The position numbers and the translations under genes were made by a program. A stretch of DNA of 64,000 nt from NCBI RefSeq assembly GCF_029623955.1, contig NZ_JARSBP010000002.1, positions 1,240,001 through 1,304,000 of the forward strand, read 5' to 3'. Position 1 is the stretch's first letter. Each line of letters starts with the position of its first letter. Below are positions 9,079 through 17,137 of this stretch, in pieces. Source of the stretch: Mycobacterium sp. 236(2023) (lineage in GTDB: Bacteria; Actinomycetota; Actinomycetes; Mycobacteriales; Mycobacteriaceae). The notes below the pieces were generated by a model, which saw only the letters and a list, made by a program, of their open reading frames with translations, ran no database searches and had not been told where the DNA came from.

Positions 9079-10290
9079 CTATTCCGCGGGCGCGGGGGTG
9101 AACGTCACCGGGATCGCCGTCGGCGACCGGAACGGCTGACCGTAGATGTGCGGGTCGCCGTCGGTGACCAGCTGGATGTCGGACAGCCGGGTCAGTAAGG
9201 TCTCCACGGCCACCCGGGTCTCCATGCGGGCCAGGTGCAGGCCCATGCAGGTGTGCTCGCCCGCGGCGAAAGACAAGTGCGGCACTCGCTTTCGGAAGAT
9301 GTCGAACTCCTCGGAGCGCTCCCAGCGTTGTTCGTCACGGTTCGCCGAGCCGATGCACACGTCGATCACCGAGCCCGCCTTGATGGCGACCCCGTCGATT
9401 TCGGTGTCCTCGGTGGCGAACCGCTGCACTGTGGTCAGCGGGGTCTCGAGTCGCAGGCCCTCCTCGATCGCCGGGCCGATCAGCTCGTGGTCGGCGTTGA
9501 CCGCTTCGAACTGATCCCGGTGAGTCAGCAACAGGTACAAGAGGTTGCCCGACGACCGGTAGGTGGTTTCCAGTCCGGCGGGCAGCAGAAGCCGCAGGAA
9601 CGAGAAGATGGCCTCGTCGGTGAGGCGTTCCCCGTCGATCTCGGCCGAGACCAGATCGCCGATGATGTCGTCCGTCGGGGCGGAGCGCCGTTTCTCGATC
9701 TGGTCGAGGAAGTAGTCCTTCAGAGCGGCGGAGGCTTCGAAGGCGCGCTTGTACTTGATCGTGTAGCTGATCAGTTCGACCGCGCGCTTGCGGAACCACG
9801 GCAGGTCCTCCTGCGGGAGTCCCAGCAGTCGCGAGATGACGCGCGTCGGGAACTCGAAGGTGAAGTCGCGCACCAGATCTGCCTCGCCGGTGTCGATGAA
9901 CTCGTCGATCAGCTCGTTGACCACCGGTCGGACGATCTCGGGTTCCCAGCGCGCCAGCGAACGCGTCTTGAACGCCGCGGAGACCAGATTGCGGTGTTCC
10001 CAGTGGGGTTTGCCCTCCATCGCGAGAATGGTCGGCCCGATGAACAGGCCGATGGTGGCGTCGTAGATCTTCGAGTTGAACACCTTGCCGTCGCGGAACA
10101 CCCGATTGACGGCATCGAACGAGACCGCCGCATAGAGGTTCTCGGGCTTGAGTGAGTCCGGCGTCTTGGACCAGTCCATCACCGAACCGCGGAACACGCC
10201 GCCTTCGGCGCGGCGGCGCGCGAACATGGGGTAGGGGTCGCGCAAGTCGATGGGTTCCTCCATCGCGACGTCCAGTACCGGAGTCTCCAC
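9079..10290 (-). CDS. Cytochrome P450
   Basis: 403 residues with heme loop FAAGEHTCMG (ligand Cys348) and I-helix LPAGLETTY, where AGxET is the usual acid-alcohol pair. GTG at 10290 is probably a leaderless start: a TACAGT hexamer on the minus strand ends 6 nt upstream, within the operator. An internal ATG at 10263 is the alternative. It lies 43 nt downstream of an SDR gene on the same strand but has its own operator/promoter in that gap. Substrate unknown; context suggests an early oxidative step. Confidence 0.93.
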   Translation of the reverse strand: METPVLDVAMEEPIDLRDPYPMFARRRAEGGVFRGSVMDWSKTPDSLKPENLYAAVSFDAVNRVFRDGKVFNSKIYDATIGLFIGPTILAMEGKPHWEHRNLVSAAFKTRSLARWEPEIVRPVVNELIDEFIDTGEADLVRDFTFEFPTRVISRLLGLPQEDLPWFRKRAVELISYTIKYKRAFEASAALKDYFLDQIEKRRSAPTDDIIGDLVSAEIDGERLTDEAIFSFLRLLLPAGLETTYRSSGNLLYLLLTHRDQFEAVNADHELIGPAIEEGLRLETPLTTVQRFATEDTEIDGVAIKAGSVIDVCIGSANRDEQRWERSEEFDIFRKRVPHLSFAAGEHTCMGLHLARMETRVAVETLLTRLSDIQLVTDGDPHIYGQPFRSPTAIPVTFTPAPAE

Positions 10291-10295
10291 GCGGT

Positions 10296-10314
10296 TACTG
10301 TAACTCTTACAGTA
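10296..10314. promoter_or_regulatory. TACTGTAAT-type operator/promoter of the P450 gene
   Basis: TACTGTAACTCTTACAGTA matches the perfect 17109 site at 16 of 18 positions outside the centre. The minus-strand TACAGT hexamer is 6 nt from the GTG of the P450, so repressor binding would cover the -10 region of a leaderless transcript. Confidence 0.75.
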
Positions 10315-10333
10315 TCTACCTGTACAGCATCGC

Positions 10334-11119
10334 TCAGAGTGCGATGGGTACGCCCGAGGTCATCGACGTGACGAAGCCCGAATCGACGTGCACGTCCTGG
10401 CCGTTGATCCACTGGGCGGCATCGGAGCCGAGGAACGCGATGACCGGCACGATGTCGGCCACCGTGCCATGCCTGCCGTAGGTGTCGCGCAGCACGTCGA
10501 GGATGTCCTTGCCCATCGTCTTCTCGAAGTCGACCAGGATCGGCGTCTCGACGGGTCCGGGGCTCACGGTGTTGATCCGCACGCCGTACTTGGCCAGCGC
10601 CGCGCCCGCGAGACGCTTGGCGTAGAGGATGACGGCCTGCTTGGACGACGTGTAGACGGGATAGTTGGGATCCTGGCGGGCCTGCCAGGCCGCGACGCTC
10701 TCGGCATCGGTGGCCGACAGAAGTTCGGACAGTTCCTCGAGCCGTTGCTCCCAGCCGATTCCGGCGATCGAGGCGACCGCCACGACGGAGCCGCCGCGCC
10801 GGATCCGCGGCAGCATCCCCTCGACCATCCGGCGCATGCCGAGGTAGTTGACGGTCAGGACGTCGTCGGCGGGAGCGGTCCCCGGAACGCCCGCGACGTG
10901 GGCCAGCATGTCCCACCCCGTGCCGATGCGCTCCAGCAGTGCGGCGACGCTCGCAGGGTCGCGGAGGTCGCACTGGGCGTGTTCAGAGGCCGGGGTATCG
11001 CTGGGGCGCAGATCGACGGCGAGGACATGATCACCGGCGTCGTGGAAGTGCGTGGCGACGGCGGCCCCGATACCGGAACCCGCTCCGACGACGACGATCC
11101 TGCGCCTATCGACACCCAT
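10334..11119 (-). CDS. Short-chain dehydrogenase/reductase
   Basis: 261 residues. The NAD(P) motif is GAGSGIG (residues 12-18), the catalytic serine lies in AVASIAG (Ser117) and the YxxxK pair is Tyr156/Lys160 in YTSSK. An ASP in the VDLRPSD strand after beta2 suggests NAD(H) preference. ATG at 11119 is chosen over an upstream in-frame start because it begins at the Rossmann fold. The unusual insert between Ser117 and Tyr156 (about 39 residues against roughly 13) resembles 3-alpha-hydroxysteroid-dehydrogenase-type SDRs; that assignment is tentative. Confidence 0.88.
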   Translation of the reverse strand: MGVDRRRIVVVGAGSGIGAAVATHFHDAGDHVLAVDLRPSDTPASEHAQCDLRDPASVAALLERIGTGWDMLAHVAGVPGTAPADDVLTVNYLGMRRMVEGMLPRIRRGGSVVAVASIAGIGWEQRLEELSELLSATDAESVAAWQARQDPNYPVYTSSKQAVILYAKRLAGAALAKYGVRINTVSPGPVETPILVDFEKTMGKDILDVLRDTYGRHGTVADIVPVIAFLGSDAAQWINGQDVHVDSGFVTSMTSGVPIAL

Positions 11120-11199
11120 GCGCACCGCTTTCCCGAAATTACGACAGTAGGCATGACTGTAAACAATCCGCGTGCCTCCGACAATCACCCGGCGACTGT

Positions 11200-11218
11200 T
11201 ACTGTTGCCCTTACCGCA
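11200..11218. promoter_or_regulatory. Weak TACTGTAAT-type site before ALDH
   Basis: TACTGTTGCCCTTACCGCA matches the consensus at 12 of 18 positions and lies 18 nt before the ATG of the aldehyde dehydrogenase. Nearby half-sites (ACAGTA at 11145-11150, ACTGTAA at 11156-11162) suggest a degenerate multi-site region between two divergent genes. Confidence 0.4.
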
Positions 11219-11235
11219 AGACAGAGGAGTCGCGC

Positions 11236-12717
11236 ATGGCCGTGGTACTCGACAGCGTGAACGCCCGTCGGCAGGAACCCATGGCGGCCGTCCTCGAACG
11301 CCAGCGTGCTGCGTTCATCGCCGACGGCCCACCCGATGCGGCCTTGCGGCGCAATCGCATCGACCGGTTGACGGCCCTGGTGCTCGACAACGTCGACGAC
11401 TTCGTCGACGCGATGGCCGCCGACTTCGGCACGAGGCCGCGGGCAGGCTCGCTGTTCACCGAGATCATGGGCATGATGTCGGTGATCGAGCACACCAGAT
11501 CCCATGTGGCCCAGTGGATGCGCCCGAACCGGTTGATGCGCCCGGCCCGCGTCTTCGGGCTGCGCGCCGAAGTCGAACCGTCGCCGCTTGGCGTCATCGG
11601 GATCATCGGCCCCTGGAACTTCCCGTTGAACCTCGTCATCCTGCCCGCCGCGGCGGCCTTCGCCGCGGGCAACCGCGTGATGATCAAGATGTCGGAGGTC
11701 ACGCCGCGCACCGCCGAGCTGATGGCATCGTTGGCGGCCGCTTACTTCACGCCGGCCGAACTGTCGGTGGTGACCGGGGGTGCCGATGTCGCAGCGGATT
11801 TCGCGGCGCTGCCGTTCGACCATCTGTTCTTCACCGGGTCGCCGTCGGTGGGTGCGCTGGTCCAGCAGGCTGCCGCACCCAACCTGGTCCCGGTGACGTT
11901 GGAACTGGGCGGGAAGAACCCTGTCGTCGTGTCCGGAAGCGCCGACGTCCTGCGCGCTGCCACCCGAATTGCGCAGGGCCGCATGATCAACGGCGGTCAG
12001 GTCTGCGTCTGTCCGGACTATGTGTTCGTTCCCGCCGCGCGGGTCGACGAGTTCGTCGGCACCGTCCGCGAGACCTGGCGAGCGATGTTCCCGTCGATCA
12101 TCGCGAGCGACGATTACTGTTCGTCGGTCAACGAGGCCAACTTCGACCGCGTCGTCGGTCTCATCGAGGATGCGCGAGCCAAGGGCGCGCACGTCGAATC
12201 CGTCGGCCCGCCGGGGGAGAAGCTGCCCGACCGCGGCAGCCGCAAGATCGCTCCGACGATCGTGCAGGGGATCGACGACGACATGCTGCTGGCGTCCGAG
12301 GAGACGTTCGGTCCGGTCCTGACCGTGCGCCCCTACGAGCAGCTCACCGACGTCGTCGACTACGTCAACGCCCGCCCGTCGCCGTTGGTGGCGTACTGGT
12401 TCGGGCCCGACGACGACGAGTTCCGCAGCTTCGTCAGGACCACGCGCAGCGGCGGGGTGGCCCGCAATGACTTTGCCGCCCAGATGATTCCGTCATCGGC
12501 ACCGTTCGGTGGCGTCGGCCGCAGCGGGATGGGCGCCTACCACGGAAAGGCGGGCTTCGACGCGTTCAGCCACCACCGCACCGTCGTCGGTTCAGATCTG
12601 CCGTTCACCATCACCGGTCGCGCGGCACCGCCGTTCACCCGGTCGATGCGGCTGACGACCACGCTGGCGCTGCGGATGGCGCACCGCCGCACGCAGAAAA
12701 GGCTCAGGACCCGCTGA
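11236..12717 (+). CDS. Aldehyde dehydrogenase, class 3/coniferyl-aldehyde-dehydrogenase type
   Basis: 493 residues. GQVC carries the catalytic Cys257 and LELGGKNP carries Glu223; the short N-terminal region and GQxCxxPDY motif place it with class 3/CALDH-like fatty or aryl aldehyde dehydrogenases rather than the 500-residue class of the ALDH at 7501. The C-terminal tail has a basic MRLTTTLALRMAHRRTQKRLR stretch, noted by its arginine-rich end, that could associate with membrane. ATG at 11236 follows AGAGGAG. It overlaps the convergent FadD stop by 14 nt. Confidence 0.9.
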   Translation: MAVVLDSVNARRQEPMAAVLERQRAAFIADGPPDAALRRNRIDRLTALVLDNVDDFVDAMAADFGTRPRAGSLFTEIMGMMSVIEHTRSHVAQWMRPNRLMRPARVFGLRAEVEPSPLGVIGIIGPWNFPLNLVILPAAAAFAAGNRVMIKMSEVTPRTAELMASLAAAYFTPAELSVVTGGADVAADFAALPFDHLFFTGSPSVGALVQQAAAPNLVPVTLELGGKNPVVVSGSADVLRAATRIAQGRMINGGQVCVCPDYVFVPAARVDEFVGTVRETWRAMFPSIIASDDYCSSVNEANFDRVVGLIEDARAKGAHVESVGPPGEKLPDRGSRKIAPTIVQGIDDDMLLASEETFGPVLTVRPYEQLTDVVDYVNARPSPLVAYWFGPDDDEFRSFVRTTRSGGVARNDFAAQMIPSSAPFGGVGRSGMGAYHGKAGFDAFSHHRTVVGSDLPFTITGRAAPPFTRSMRLTTTLALRMAHRRTQKRLRTR

Positions 12718-14356
12718 TGGCCTGTTCGCGCGCCCAGCGGTAGTCGGCCTTGCCTGCTGGGCTGCGCTCGATGACGGAGCGGAACACGACCGCCTTCGGC
12801 AGTTTGTAGCGGGCGATCACCGCCGACGCGTGCTCGATGAGCTCCTCCGCGGTCGCGGTGGCACCGTCGGCCAACGCGACCACGGCCACGACTTCCTGAC
12901 CCCACCGCTCACTGGGCCTGCCGGCGACCACGACGTCGGCCACGGCCGGATGCGATGCGACGGCCGACTCCACCTCTTCGGCGAAAATCTTCTCGCCGCC
13001 GGAGTTGATGGTCACCGAATCGCGGCCGAGCAACTCGACCGCTCCGTCTTCGAGATGGCGCGCGCGGTCACCCGGCACGGAGTAGCGCACCCCGTCGATG
13101 ACGGGGAACGTCGCCGCCGTCTTCGTCGCGTCGCCCTTGTAGCCGAGGGGGACATAGCCGCGCTGGGCGAGCCAGCCCATGCCGTCGTGCCCCGCTTCCA
13201 GGATCGTCGCGAGATCCTCTGCGGCGACGAACGTGTCGGGTCCCGCGGTGAACTTTCCGGTCGACACTGCACCGGGGGCCGACATGTGCGTCATCTGCGC
13301 GCCCGTCTCCGACGAGCCGACACCGTCGACGACCATCAGGTTCTGCTTGGCGTCGATGAGGCGCTGCTTGGCGGTCGGGGTGAGCTGCGCGCCGCCGTTG
13401 GCGACGACCGCCAGTGACGACAGGTCGGCGCTGGTGCGTTCGAACGCATCCGCCAGCGGGCGGGCCATCGCGTCGCCGACGACGGTGACCGCGAGCACCT
13501 TCTCGCGTTCGATGGTGGCGACGACGTCATCGACGTCGAGATGATCGACGACGGGGGAGAACACGACGGTCTGGCCGGTGTTCATCGCCGTGAACAGGGC
13601 CCACTGCGCGGCGCCGTGCATCAACGGCGGAAGCACCATGAGCTTCGTGCCCGGATTCTCGGCGCTGCGCTTGGCGATGTCGTCGTAGGACGTGGCGAGT
13701 TCCCCGGTGTAGAGGCTGCGGCCGCCGAACGAGGTCATGAAGATGTCGTGCTGGCGCCACAGCACCCCCTTGGGCATCCCCGTGGTGCCGCCCGTGTAGA
13801 GCACGTAGAGGTCGTCGGGCGACGGTTCGACGGGCGGAGCCTGCGCGGGACCCTCGGCCACGATCGATTCGTAATCGACTGCGCCGGGCAGCAATTCGTT
13901 ACCGGATCCGTCGGCGATCTGGATCAGGACCTTCAAGTCGGGCAGGTCGGCGATGACCTCGGCCAGGCGCGGGGCGAACGCCGCGTGGTAGAGCAGCGCT
14001 GTCGCGCCGGCGTCGGACAGCAGATACTGCAGCTCGCTCTTGACGTAGCGGTAGTTCACGTTGAACGGTGCGACGCGGGCGCGCCAGGCGCCGAGCATGC
14101 CCTCGACGTACTCGGGGCCGTTGTGGGCGTAAATGCCGAGCAGGTCCTGGCCCACCTCGTGACCGGGCAGCTCCGAGCGTTCGGTGTGGCAGCCCAGGCC
14201 CTGCGCGTGAAGGAACGCTGCGAGGCGGTTCGACCGCTCGACGATCTGCGCGAAGGTGAACCGACGATCACCCTGGATGATGAACTCGCGCTCGCCGATC
14301 ACTGCCGCGACGGCGTCGGCGGCGGCCGGGACGGTGAACTGAATCGACTCGTTCAT
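12704..14356 (-). CDS. FadD-type acyl-CoA synthetase
   Basis: 550 residues of the ANL adenylating superfamily. The P-loop-like AMP motif is YTGGTTGMPKG, the A8 hinge region is GRDSVTINSGGEKIFAEEVE, and the C-terminal lysine sits in RSPAGKADYRW. It would activate a carboxylic acid to its CoA thioester with ATP. The sequence style, including TGGTTGMPKGVLWRQHDIF and GTKLMVLPPLMHG, is like the mycobacterial FadD17/FadD19 group linked to steroid side chains, but specificity cannot be assigned. It follows the cysteine-hydrolase-like gene by 64 nt and is probably the last gene of a minus-strand operon. Confidence 0.9.
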   Translation of the reverse strand: MNESIQFTVPAAADAVAAVIGEREFIIQGDRRFTFAQIVERSNRLAAFLHAQGLGCHTERSELPGHEVGQDLLGIYAHNGPEYVEGMLGAWRARVAPFNVNYRYVKSELQYLLSDAGATALLYHAAFAPRLAEVIADLPDLKVLIQIADGSGNELLPGAVDYESIVAEGPAQAPPVEPSPDDLYVLYTGGTTGMPKGVLWRQHDIFMTSFGGRSLYTGELATSYDDIAKRSAENPGTKLMVLPPLMHGAAQWALFTAMNTGQTVVFSPVVDHLDVDDVVATIEREKVLAVTVVGDAMARPLADAFERTSADLSSLAVVANGGAQLTPTAKQRLIDAKQNLMVVDGVGSSETGAQMTHMSAPGAVSTGKFTAGPDTFVAAEDLATILEAGHDGMGWLAQRGYVPLGYKGDATKTAATFPVIDGVRYSVPGDRARHLEDGAVELLGRDSVTINSGGEKIFAEEVESAVASHPAVADVVVAGRPSERWGQEVVAVVALADGATATAEELIEHASAVIARYKLPKAVVFRSVIERSPAGKADYRWAREQAISGS

Positions 14357-14420
14357 GCGATGGACTCTAGACGGCCCCGCGGGACGAGTGGACAGTTGGG
14401 TGAAAGTTGTCTAGTCGCGC

Positions 14421-15038
14421 TCACGGCTTCCACGCTTCGAGCAGGTCATCGGTGGTCGTCACCGTGGCCAGCAGCGACAGGGTGTTGTCGACGACCGCCG
14501 TCGCGTAGGCGGTGGGGATGCCGGCCACGGCGTCGCGGGGGACGACGACGCGGTAGCCGGCGTTGACCGCGTCCATCACCAGGTTGGTGATCGCGACGTT
14601 GACCGAGACGCCGACGGCCACGATCGTCGTCACGCCGAGGTTGCGCAGGATCGCGTCGAGGTCGGTGCCGCCCATCGGGCCGAGGCCGTGCCAGCGGTAG
14701 AGCACGAGATCGCTTGGCTGCTGGTCGAGTTCGGGGACCAGCTGCGTCCCCGGACTGCCGGGCGTGATGTCGACACCGGACGCGCCGACGGCGAAGATCT
14801 TGGCGTTGTGGTTGGCGCCCAGTCCGTCCGCGCGGCGCTGCACGAGGCAGTGCACGACGGACGTGCCCGCGGCGCGCGCCACGGGCAACAGCCGCGCGAT
14901 GTTCGGCAGCGCCTCCCGCCTGGCTTCGTCGGCCAGCACGGCCAACCCCGCGTCGGGGCCGACGACCGCACCCTGGCACTCCTGGGTGACGACCGCGGTG
15001 TGGCCGGGTGCCACCAGTTCGGCGAGCGGAATCCTCAT
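14421..15038 (-). CDS. Isochorismatase-like fold protein lacking the catalytic triad
   Basis: 205 residues with the alpha/beta fold of cysteine hydrolases. The first-strand Asp of the Asp-Lys-Cys triad is Glu20 (TQECQG), the Lys is Arg115 (LYRWHG), and the Cys position is Ala149 in GVSVNVAI. Hydrolase chemistry by the usual cysteine is therefore not expected. I recall an actinobacterial subgroup with this GVSVNVAI signature, so it is probably a conserved variant rather than decay. ATG at 15038 overlaps the Rieske stop by 4 nt (ATGA), implying translational coupling and a role in the same step. Confidence 0.8.
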   Translation of the reverse strand: MRIPLAELVAPGHTAVVTQECQGAVVGPDAGLAVLADEARREALPNIARLLPVARAAGTSVVHCLVQRRADGLGANHNAKIFAVGASGVDITPGSPGTQLVPELDQQPSDLVLYRWHGLGPMGGTDLDAILRNLGVTTIVAVGVSVNVAITNLVMDAVNAGYRVVVPRDAVAGIPTAYATAVVDNTLSLLATVTTTDDLLEAWKP

Positions 15039-16048
15039 GCCTTGACGGATTCCCCGACCGGGGGCACCTCGTAAAACTGCTGCGCCCACTTACGCATCGT
15101 CATGTAGGGCTTGGCGTCGATCTTCGCCAATGGCGGGTTCTCGACGTATTTCTGGTATCGCCAGATGTCGCAGTCCTCCCACACGGTCTTGAGGAACTGG
15201 CGCTCCACCTTGGCGCGGACGTCGTCTGGCGGGATGTCCGACGCTTCACCGGGAACCTTCGGCCACCAGATCGAATAGAACATGTCGGACACCTCGTCGT
15301 CGACGGGCGTGCACGCGAAGATCAGGCGGTGGTTCGAGGATCCCTCGAACGCGCTCATCGCGAAGCCGAGGCCCGAGAAGTGGCTATGGATCTTCAGCGC
15401 CATCTTGTCGGGGTCGTCACTGCGGGCGTCCGGCCATCCGGTCAGGAAGCGCCATTCCTCATCGACGTTCTCCCAGTGCAGGCACACGGGCGTGACGGAG
15501 GCGCCGTGCACGTAGCGGAAATGTGAGCTGTCGGGTCCGTTCTCGGCGACGATCTGCGGGTGCACCGGGATCGCGTCGGCCCGGCTGGAGAACTCGGGGT
15601 ACGGCCGGTAGTAGGCGTTCGCGTCCGTCTCGAACTGCGGGAACTTGTGGAAGATGTCGGGAAGCTCCCACTGCGGTTCCTTTCCTTGGGGCTGGTACCA
15701 CATGAAGACACAGCCGTATTGCTCCTTGACCGGGTAGGAGCGCAGCCGCAAACCTCGGTTGGGCCGGTCGGGCTGGTAGGGGATGTAGGTGTTGTTGCCC
15801 TCGGGGCCCCAGCGCCAGCCGTGGAACGGGCACTCGATGCAGTCGCCGACAACCTTGCCGCCGTGCCCGATGTGCGCGCCCAGGTGTTTGCAGTGCGCTT
15901 CCAGGACGTGCAGGGCTCCGGAGTCGTCCCGGTAGGCGGCCAGGTCTTCACCGAAGTACTTGAGCGCCTTGACGTCTCCGACTTCGTACTCGGCGGACCA
16001 GCCGATCATGAACCACCCGGTGACCTTCCACGTGAACGGCACTTTCAT
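15035..16048 (-). CDS. Rieske non-heme iron oxygenase, oxygenase component (KshA-like)
   Basis: 337 residues. The [2Fe-2S] Rieske ligands are Cys53, His55, Cys73 and His76 (CKH...CPFH), and the mononuclear iron site is formed by Asp173 region/His176/His181 in NGPDSSHFRYVHG. The single-polypeptide layout and NGxDxxHFxxVHG motif resemble 3-ketosteroid-9-alpha-hydroxylase oxygenases. A reductase partner is not in the window. ATG at 16048 follows AAGGAG. It is preceded by an LLM oxidoreductase and followed, with a 4-nt overlap, by the isochorismatase-like gene. Substrate is unknown but a cyclic or steroid-like molecule is plausible. Confidence 0.92.
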   Translation of the reverse strand: MKVPFTWKVTGWFMIGWSAEYEVGDVKALKYFGEDLAAYRDDSGALHVLEAHCKHLGAHIGHGGKVVGDCIECPFHGWRWGPEGNNTYIPYQPDRPNRGLRLRSYPVKEQYGCVFMWYQPQGKEPQWELPDIFHKFPQFETDANAYYRPYPEFSSRADAIPVHPQIVAENGPDSSHFRYVHGASVTPVCLHWENVDEEWRFLTGWPDARSDDPDKMALKIHSHFSGLGFAMSAFEGSSNHRLIFACTPVDDEVSDMFYSIWWPKVPGEASDIPPDDVRAKVERQFLKTVWEDCDIWRYQKYVENPPLAKIDAKPYMTMRKWAQQFYEVPPVGESVKA

Positions 16049-16085
16049 GGCGACTCCTTGTATGGGCTGCGGAGATATGGATGAG

Positions 16086-16094
16086 GTTACAGTA
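16086..16094 (-). promoter_or_regulatory. TACTGTAAT half-site upstream of the Rieske gene
   Basis: TACTGTAAC on the minus strand (8 of 9 to the half-site) lies 38 nt upstream of the Rieske ATG. The partner half is not conserved, so this may be a secondary binding site or a bare -10. Confidence 0.35.
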
Positions 16095-16121
16095 GAGGTT
16101 TCGAGAAATCGGCCGGTTGGT

Positions 16122-17045
16122 TCAGATGATGGATCCGGCGCCGATGACCTCCGCGCCGAACGCCTGGACGGACTCGACTGCTGCCGCCGGACACCTGCCG
16201 TCGGCGTGGATGACGGCCCACGTCGCGCCGCAGTCGGCGAGTTCGGCAAGCGTCTCCAGGGCGGCCGCCACTGCCGCGGCGTCGTCGGAGGCAAAAGGCG
16301 GGCATACGACCTGTACGTCGAGGGTGTCGGGATCTCGGCCCGCGTCCTCCATCCACGTCCGCAGCCGGCGGACCGAGCGGGCAAACTCGCGCGCGTTCTG
16401 GATGGTCGTTGTGCGCATGACGGTAGCGAGCTGTGCCGGCGCGATGATCGGCATCCACCCCGAGCCGTAGTCGACGACGCGACGCATGGCCGCCTCGCCG
16501 TTGCCGCCGATCCAGATCGGCGGATGGGGGCGCTGAGTCGGTCGTTGCGTCCAGACCGACCCGACGGCGGCGTACCCGGACCCGCTGACAGGAACCTCGG
16601 GGTCGACCCAGATGGACCACAGGGCGGCGAGCGCCTCGTCGAACAACGCTGCGCGACGGTCGAAATCGACGCCAAGAGCGGCGAACTCCGACCGCAGGTA
16701 GCCCGCGCCGAGCCCCGCGATGAGCCTGCCGCCGGACACCTGGTCGAGACTGGTCAGCGCCTTGGCGGCCAGATACGGATTGCGGTAGGGCAGCACATAC
16801 AGGTTCGTCATCAGCCGCAGCGTCGACGTCACGCCCGCCATGAAACCCAACGCCGCGACCGGATCGAGCGTGTTGTGCCCGCCGTTGCTCCGCCATTTCA
16901 CCGACGGCGCGGGGTGCTCGCTGAGCGCGACGGCATCGAAGCCCGCCGCCTCGGCGGCCACGGCAACGGCACGGATCGCGTCGGGGCGCAGGAACTCGTC
17001 GGTCGCGGCGGGAAGCTCGCTCGGGTACTCCAACGTGAATTTCAT
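16122..17045 (-). CDS. LLM-class flavin-dependent oxidoreductase (probably F420-dependent)
   Basis: 307 residues starting MKFTLEYPSELP, with the TIM-barrel luciferase-like pattern AAEAAGFDAVALSEHPAPS and YLRSEFAALGVDFDRRA. Mycobacterial members of this family mostly use F420 and reduce or oxidise carbonyls, alkenes or alcohols. ATG at 17045 is preferred over an in-frame ATG at 17120 because the latter lies in the operator and its extension has no family similarity. It is divergent from the BVMO gene across the perfect palindrome at 17109. Confidence 0.88.
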   Translation of the reverse strand: MKFTLEYPSELPAATDEFLRPDAIRAVAVAAEAAGFDAVALSEHPAPSVKWRSNGGHNTLDPVAALGFMAGVTSTLRLMTNLYVLPYRNPYLAAKALTSLDQVSGGRLIAGLGAGYLRSEFAALGVDFDRRAALFDEALAALWSIWVDPEVPVSGSGYAAVGSVWTQRPTQRPHPPIWIGGNGEAAMRRVVDYGSGWMPIIAPAQLATVMRTTTIQNAREFARSVRRLRTWMEDAGRDPDTLDVQVVCPPFASDDAAAVAAALETLAELADCGATWAVIHADGRCPAAAVESVQAFGAEVIGAGSII

Positions 17046-17108
17046 CGGCGCTCCAGACGGCGAAAGCGAGGACTCGGTGCCGAATGCACGCACCGTTTTC
17101 GGCGTTAC

Positions 17109-17127
17109 TACTGTAATCATTACAGTA
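17109..17127. promoter_or_regulatory. Perfect 19-nt operator palindrome (type site)
   Basis: TACTGTAATCATTACAGTA is a perfect inverted repeat about a central C. It lies between divergent LLM and BVMO genes, 10 nt before the BVMO ATG. TANNNT hexamers are present on both strands inside it, so a bound repressor would block both promoters. Confidence 0.85.
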
Positions 17128-17137
17128 TCGTTCGCCT

